DNA from: Zychaea mexicana
Taxonomy: Eukaryota > Mucoromycota > Mucoromycetes > Mucorales > Lichtheimiaceae
DNA length: 64,000 nucleotides
Direction: 5' to 3'
NCBI RefSeq assembly: GCF_025766255.1
Contig: NW_026516686.1
Location: 124,001 to 188,000, forward strand
In this document: positions 59,880 to 64,000 of the stretch, piece after piece
Numbering within the stretch: the first letter of the stretch is position 1
How the letters are laid out: each line of letters opens with the position of its first letter
Made by a program: the position numbers and the translations under genes
The notes under the pieces: generated by a model
What the model saw: only the letters and a program-made list of their open reading frames with translations
Databases searched by the model: none
What the model was told of the DNA's origin: nothing

Positions 59880-62794
59880 GGACTTTCCAATAAGCTATAC
59901 CTTCTAAATGACTGCCTCTAAAGTAGACCTTGTTATATCCATGCTTTTCAAAAATACCTGAACTGTCGATAAATGTATGCCGGGCGTGCAGTACAACAGC
60001 AAAGTAACCGATCATACGGTACACCGAACAGTCGATTTTTGAACAACAAGCAATTGATGACAAAATAAGAGTGATGATGACCAATACTAAAGAAGAATGG
60101 CGACGCTCAGAAGAATCATGCACACTCAACCCTCTCTTACTCCGATGATCGTCACAACAAACAAAAACACGGTATTTGCAAAATGAATCATCAAACTAAA
60201 TGGAGTTGTAAAAAAAGATACAGCAGTTGTAAATAGTACATCCGTTCAAGGACAGCACATCGATGGTGTCGACATATTGGTTTTAAAAGTAAGTCGAACA
60301 ACATATCTATGATACGTCGGGCCACACGGTCCCTCAAAGTGGGTGCTTCTCTGAAGTATGACGCAAGGCTTTCCTATACATTGACTAACAATTTAGGACT
60401 GGTGTGTCAATACCGTCCATTCGGGTAGTACATTATTGCTTGTTTTGTAAAAAGAAGAAAAAGATAAAACTTAAACTGAAAAGAACTACTTTTTCCGGAT
60501 TATCACAAGATGTACAAGAAAGCATGTGTGGCCATGTGCACAAAATAACACAGTAAAAGGATAATTCTACTGCTTTATTATTTTACAAAGATCAGCGAGC
60601 TCAGTAAACGCAAAGGGCGAGGTTGAGTGCTATATTATTGGCAAAATTAGAAGGTTTTTTTTGTTGCTGCTGTTCTGGTCAATAAACGAGGAAAGAATAT
60701 GTAAGAGCCTTTTGTATGACGAATGGTGGTCGTGGAATCCTCTTTTCATACTGTTTTATATGTATTTGGTACGGGTGTACAGCGTTGTGGAAGCTTTTCG
60801 AAGCACGCCACCACTAAAAATGTATGTAAAAGACCAATAATGTTACGATTTACAACTGTTGTATGTTTAAGTAGTAACTGCTCTTTACAGTTTCTGTTCT
60901 GGTGCTCTTCTTGATCTTCTTTTCTTCAAAGCATCAAACAAAGAAGAAACAGTATTCCAGAGCACTGAGCTTCGCATGGTTTGACCCCCTCTGTCCCACA
61001 TATGATTAGTGATAGGATTAAGAAAACTTGGCATGGTGCCCATATGCATAACAATGCCGAACGTGTCGGTTATTGCTACCACCGGCTCGACGGTATGGAA
61101 CAACACTCACATCATCAGTACATTACAAGTCTTACTTATCATAGCTATGAGGTGCACACGGACAAAATCAGATATCATACCTGAGCTGGATCACTTCGCT
61201 ACTTTCCAGTAGTGGTACGAGGACACAACTACACGTCTGATCTTTTGGAGTGGTTGACCGTTCTAGAGGACAAGTCGGCAGATTGGAGAAATACAACAGC
61301 CAAAACAGCGTGGGAGAACTTTGCTACTTCGTCTAAGGATGCACAATCTGCCAAAATAAAACGAAGGCGACCGCTGGCTGTCCCAATTCATCATATTCTC
61401 AGACCAAGTTTTTATATTCCACAAAGATATATCAGTTCCTTTCATCGACAGGTCCGCGGTACAGTATTCTATCCTATCATACCTATAAAAATATACATTT
61501 TAAACAACAATGTATGTACTCAACTGCTGTTCGCTGCTACTAACTACTGTACTCTATACAGAGCTATTCCAAAACACTAATGTATTGCAAATGCTGAAGC
61601 AGATCACACCACGCCATGGCTTTTGCCTTGCCTTGCATCTATACCTCAGCGAATCATCAGGGCTTCCGCATTGTTTATATAATTTATTTTTAGTACAAGT
61701 CTGCATAATAGCATGGGGACGTGTTACCTGATATGTTTGATATAAGTGAGAAAGGTACTTTGATGCGCATCATAATACACACGGAAATCGACCAATACTT
61801 CTCTCTGTATGTTGTACGACAGCGGACCGCCGCTTATAGCAAGTGTGTGGTTCCCCATTCAGTAGTACCACAGCCCCGATAATGTGCGCGTGATTGCTGG
61901 AATAAGGTCAAATTTCCCAAATACGCCATTCGCTCGTATTCTCCTTTATTGGCTTATAGATGGTAGATCACAAAGTGTATACAAGATAACACCCGCGATA
62001 AAAAAACATGCTGCTACTACAGTTTTATAACTTAACTTTTTTTCCCTGTTGCGTAAAACTACATGACTTTTATTGCGACTAATGATAGCGACAACAACAG
62101 CCGATCAAAAAAGAGGACGACATGAAGAAAATTCGGTGCAGGCTGCATATTGGTAGTGCTTAAAATAGTGGGGGTGGTGAGAAGCATGTGGCTATTGAGC
62201 TAGGCTCGTTCACACACTTGCTTAGCAAAGCAGGTTCCTCATTAGAGGGCGACAGTAAACTACCGAATTCATGAAAATCGAGTCCTGGCTTCTGCTAACC
62301 ACTGCTACTGCTACGTGCTTTATCAACCTAATGCTGCTCCCTTGGAACTTTCACCAGGAAGACAGCAGTTTTTTGTTGCTTATCATTAACTGATAGCAAG
62401 ATTGTGAACGGGTACACAAACGCACTGGAATAAGACAATTTAGCGCGGACTGGATCTTTTTCTTGTGGTGGTCATCTTGTGGCAAGGATTGTACTACACA
62501 TGGAGTGCCCTATGGCCGTCCTGTTGTATTTAGACCACTTTAGTAATAGGGCATGCGATCCAACTTTTACAAGTGACAGGAACAGATTGCCTCACACAGG
62601 CACACCCACACTGTTTCGTATATACATGATAAGCAATCAGAAACACCTGCTTTTTACTAGATCAAAAGGGAAAATAATCTCACGGCTCTCTTTTCTTCTC
62701 TTCTTCCTCTCTCTTCTTTACACTTTTCTTTGACAAACACTGCCCTTCACACTTTTTTTTTGCCTCTATTTTCTAGCCCTTTTGTATCTACGTC
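59880..62794. other. Gene-poor region before the permease gene
   Basis: No gene with a credible structure. Short open frames at 61009-61580 (for example DLLEWLTVLEDKSADWRNTT) have no recognisable family and could be a relic. The last 100 bases before 62795 are C/T-rich, as in other leaders here. Confidence 0.4.
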
Positions 62795-63987
62795 ATGGCA
62801 GAAAACAAGTCGTTCGACGCTAACTACGTCGAAGAAGCTGGTGGCAAGCGTAGTGGCGGCATGGGCTTCTTAGAACAATTCCAATTGCGTTATGCTAAAG
62901 TTGATCCAGCAAGCTACTTGCGTCGTCCTGATGAAACCGGAGTTCAGTACTGGGGTCGCCGCCTTGGCACTTTGAAACCTGTCGAGCTTTTGCATGCTGA
63001 ATACGGTAATACTGAGCTGCGACAATACTTGAATTGGTGGCAACTCGTTTTCATTGGTATTGGTGCCATTATCGGAACAGGTAAAGCTCTTGTTATACTT
63101 GGAGAGGGGGCTTAGGTTATGGAACAGTTATATACACCACATATTACACCCACAAGACGGTGTGATCCCCAAAAAACAAAGATTACAAACAAACAGAAAC
63201 AAGCAAAAATGCATGTGTGCGTGAATAAGAAGGCAGTCCTTTTCTTCTTAATTAATCAAAGATGGCCTTTACTCTATGACAATGTTTGTAAGGTATCTTT
63301 GTCCTTTCTGGCCAAGCTGCTGCTCAAAATGCGGGTCCGGCTGTTACTGTTTCTTTCATCGTCGCCGCTTTTGCATCATGTAAAGTTTCGTTATGGCATC
63401 ACATACATACTTTCCATACGGAACCCAACCAGCACATTACTAACAAAGTCAACGCCGACGATGACGAACGGCGACAATTCAATGATAATATACACAGGTT
63501 TCGCCGCAATGAGTTACTCTGAGCTGGCCTCTATGATTCCAGTGTCTGGTTCGGCTTATACTTACGCATACGCAACCATGGGCGAGGTATATTTTATGTT
63601 CTAAACTAAGCTTCTATCAGGTTGCTCCTACACTAATCGACTAAACGTAACTTTTTTCTACCTTATCAGTTTGTAGCCTGGATTCTTGGCTGGGACTTGA
63701 TCTTGGAATACATGGTCGGAGCTGCCACTGGTAACTTTTTTTTTTCACTCGAACCTAATAATAATCTTTTCGCATTAATGCAGATTGTTTAAAACAGTTG
63801 GTGTTGGCTGGTCCGGTTATTTTAAGAAATTCTTTGGATTGTTCGGCATTGTCTTTGCTGACAGCTGGACTGAACCAACCGTCATTTGGGATGAAAACCC
63901 TGCTCGAATTTATTATGAAGAGGGCCACGCTTTCAATGTTCCTGGCTTTGTTGTTATCATGCTCATCACAATTGTCCTTTGCGTTGG
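62795..63987 (+). CDS. Cationic amino-acid transporter (APC/CAT family), 5' part
   Basis: Plasma- or vacuolar-membrane amino-acid permease of the APC superfamily, CAT (SLC7) type. Exons 62795-63080, 63293-63379, 63498-63586, 63670-63730 and 63798-63987 give the first 237 residues. The gene then enters an intron at 63988 and leaves the window. Landmarks are the first membrane helix WWQLVFIGIGAIIGTGIFVL (residues about 85-105, spanning an intron), with the substrate-binding GxG turn. They continue AVTVSFIVAAFASCFAAMSY, SELASMIPVSGSAYTYAYAT and FVAWILGWDLILEYMVGAAT. The extracellular-type loop (DSWTEPTVIWDENPARIYYE) precedes VPGFVVIMLITIVLCVG. The N-terminal tail of about 80 residues is hydrophilic. 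Confidence 0.9.
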
Positions 63988-64000
63988 GTAATGTGTTTCG

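Overview
The window is nuclear DNA from a filamentous fungus, most likely a Mucoromycota species (Mucorales-like). Genes carry several short GT-AG introns (about 50-250 nt), start sites follow C/T-rich leaders, proteins contain long Q/N/S/P tracts, and the gene set mixes fungal proteins (Bem3-type RhoGAP, Vps68, Kre33, Gap1-type RasGAP) with families better known from animals (a Cables-like cyclin-box protein and possibly an AF4/FMR2-like protein). The lineage is an inference; no marker gene fixes the species. Exon coordinates were joined by hand from splice signals and reading-frame continuity.

Layout. 1.5-21.7 kb is an ordinary gene block: a coiled-coil/PX/PH/RhoGAP protein, a NIPA-type Mg2+ transporter, a Cables-like protein on the minus strand, a 4.5 kb gene-poor gap, a 1036-residue serine-rich protein with a conserved C-terminal domain, a small two-TM protein, and cytochrome c oxidase subunit IV/5. 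From 22 to 45 kb there is a repeat-rich island: a decayed gene, a TA-flanked TIR element, small MITEs, a 32-bp satellite, an element with TGACCCG-type subterminal repeats, very AT-rich DNA, a 6.2 kb multi-gene TIR transposon, Helitron-type helicase fragments in a near-perfect palindrome, and two decayed copies of a zinc-finger/PD-(D/E)XK-like gene family. From 46 to 57.6 kb ordinary genes resume: a TMEM209/CYTB561-N-like protein, Vps68/TMEM50, a Gap1-type RasGAP, and Kre33/NAT10 on the minus strand. A broken PIF/Harbinger transposon lies at 57.8-59.6 kb, followed by about 3 kb with no clear gene. The 5' part of a cationic amino-acid transporter runs off the right edge.

The most unusual object is the element at 33860-40088. 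It has 228-bp terminal inverted repeats, a TA target duplication, a broken Tc1/IS630-type (DDE_3) transposase, and at least four small extra genes arranged divergently around a centre of mirrored repeats. Three of these small proteins end in, or contain, a short helix-turn-helix-like motif resembling the transposase's own DNA-binding motif. It is inserted in one copy of a dispersed repeat whose uninterrupted paralogue lies about 4 kb away, so the boundaries can be read directly.
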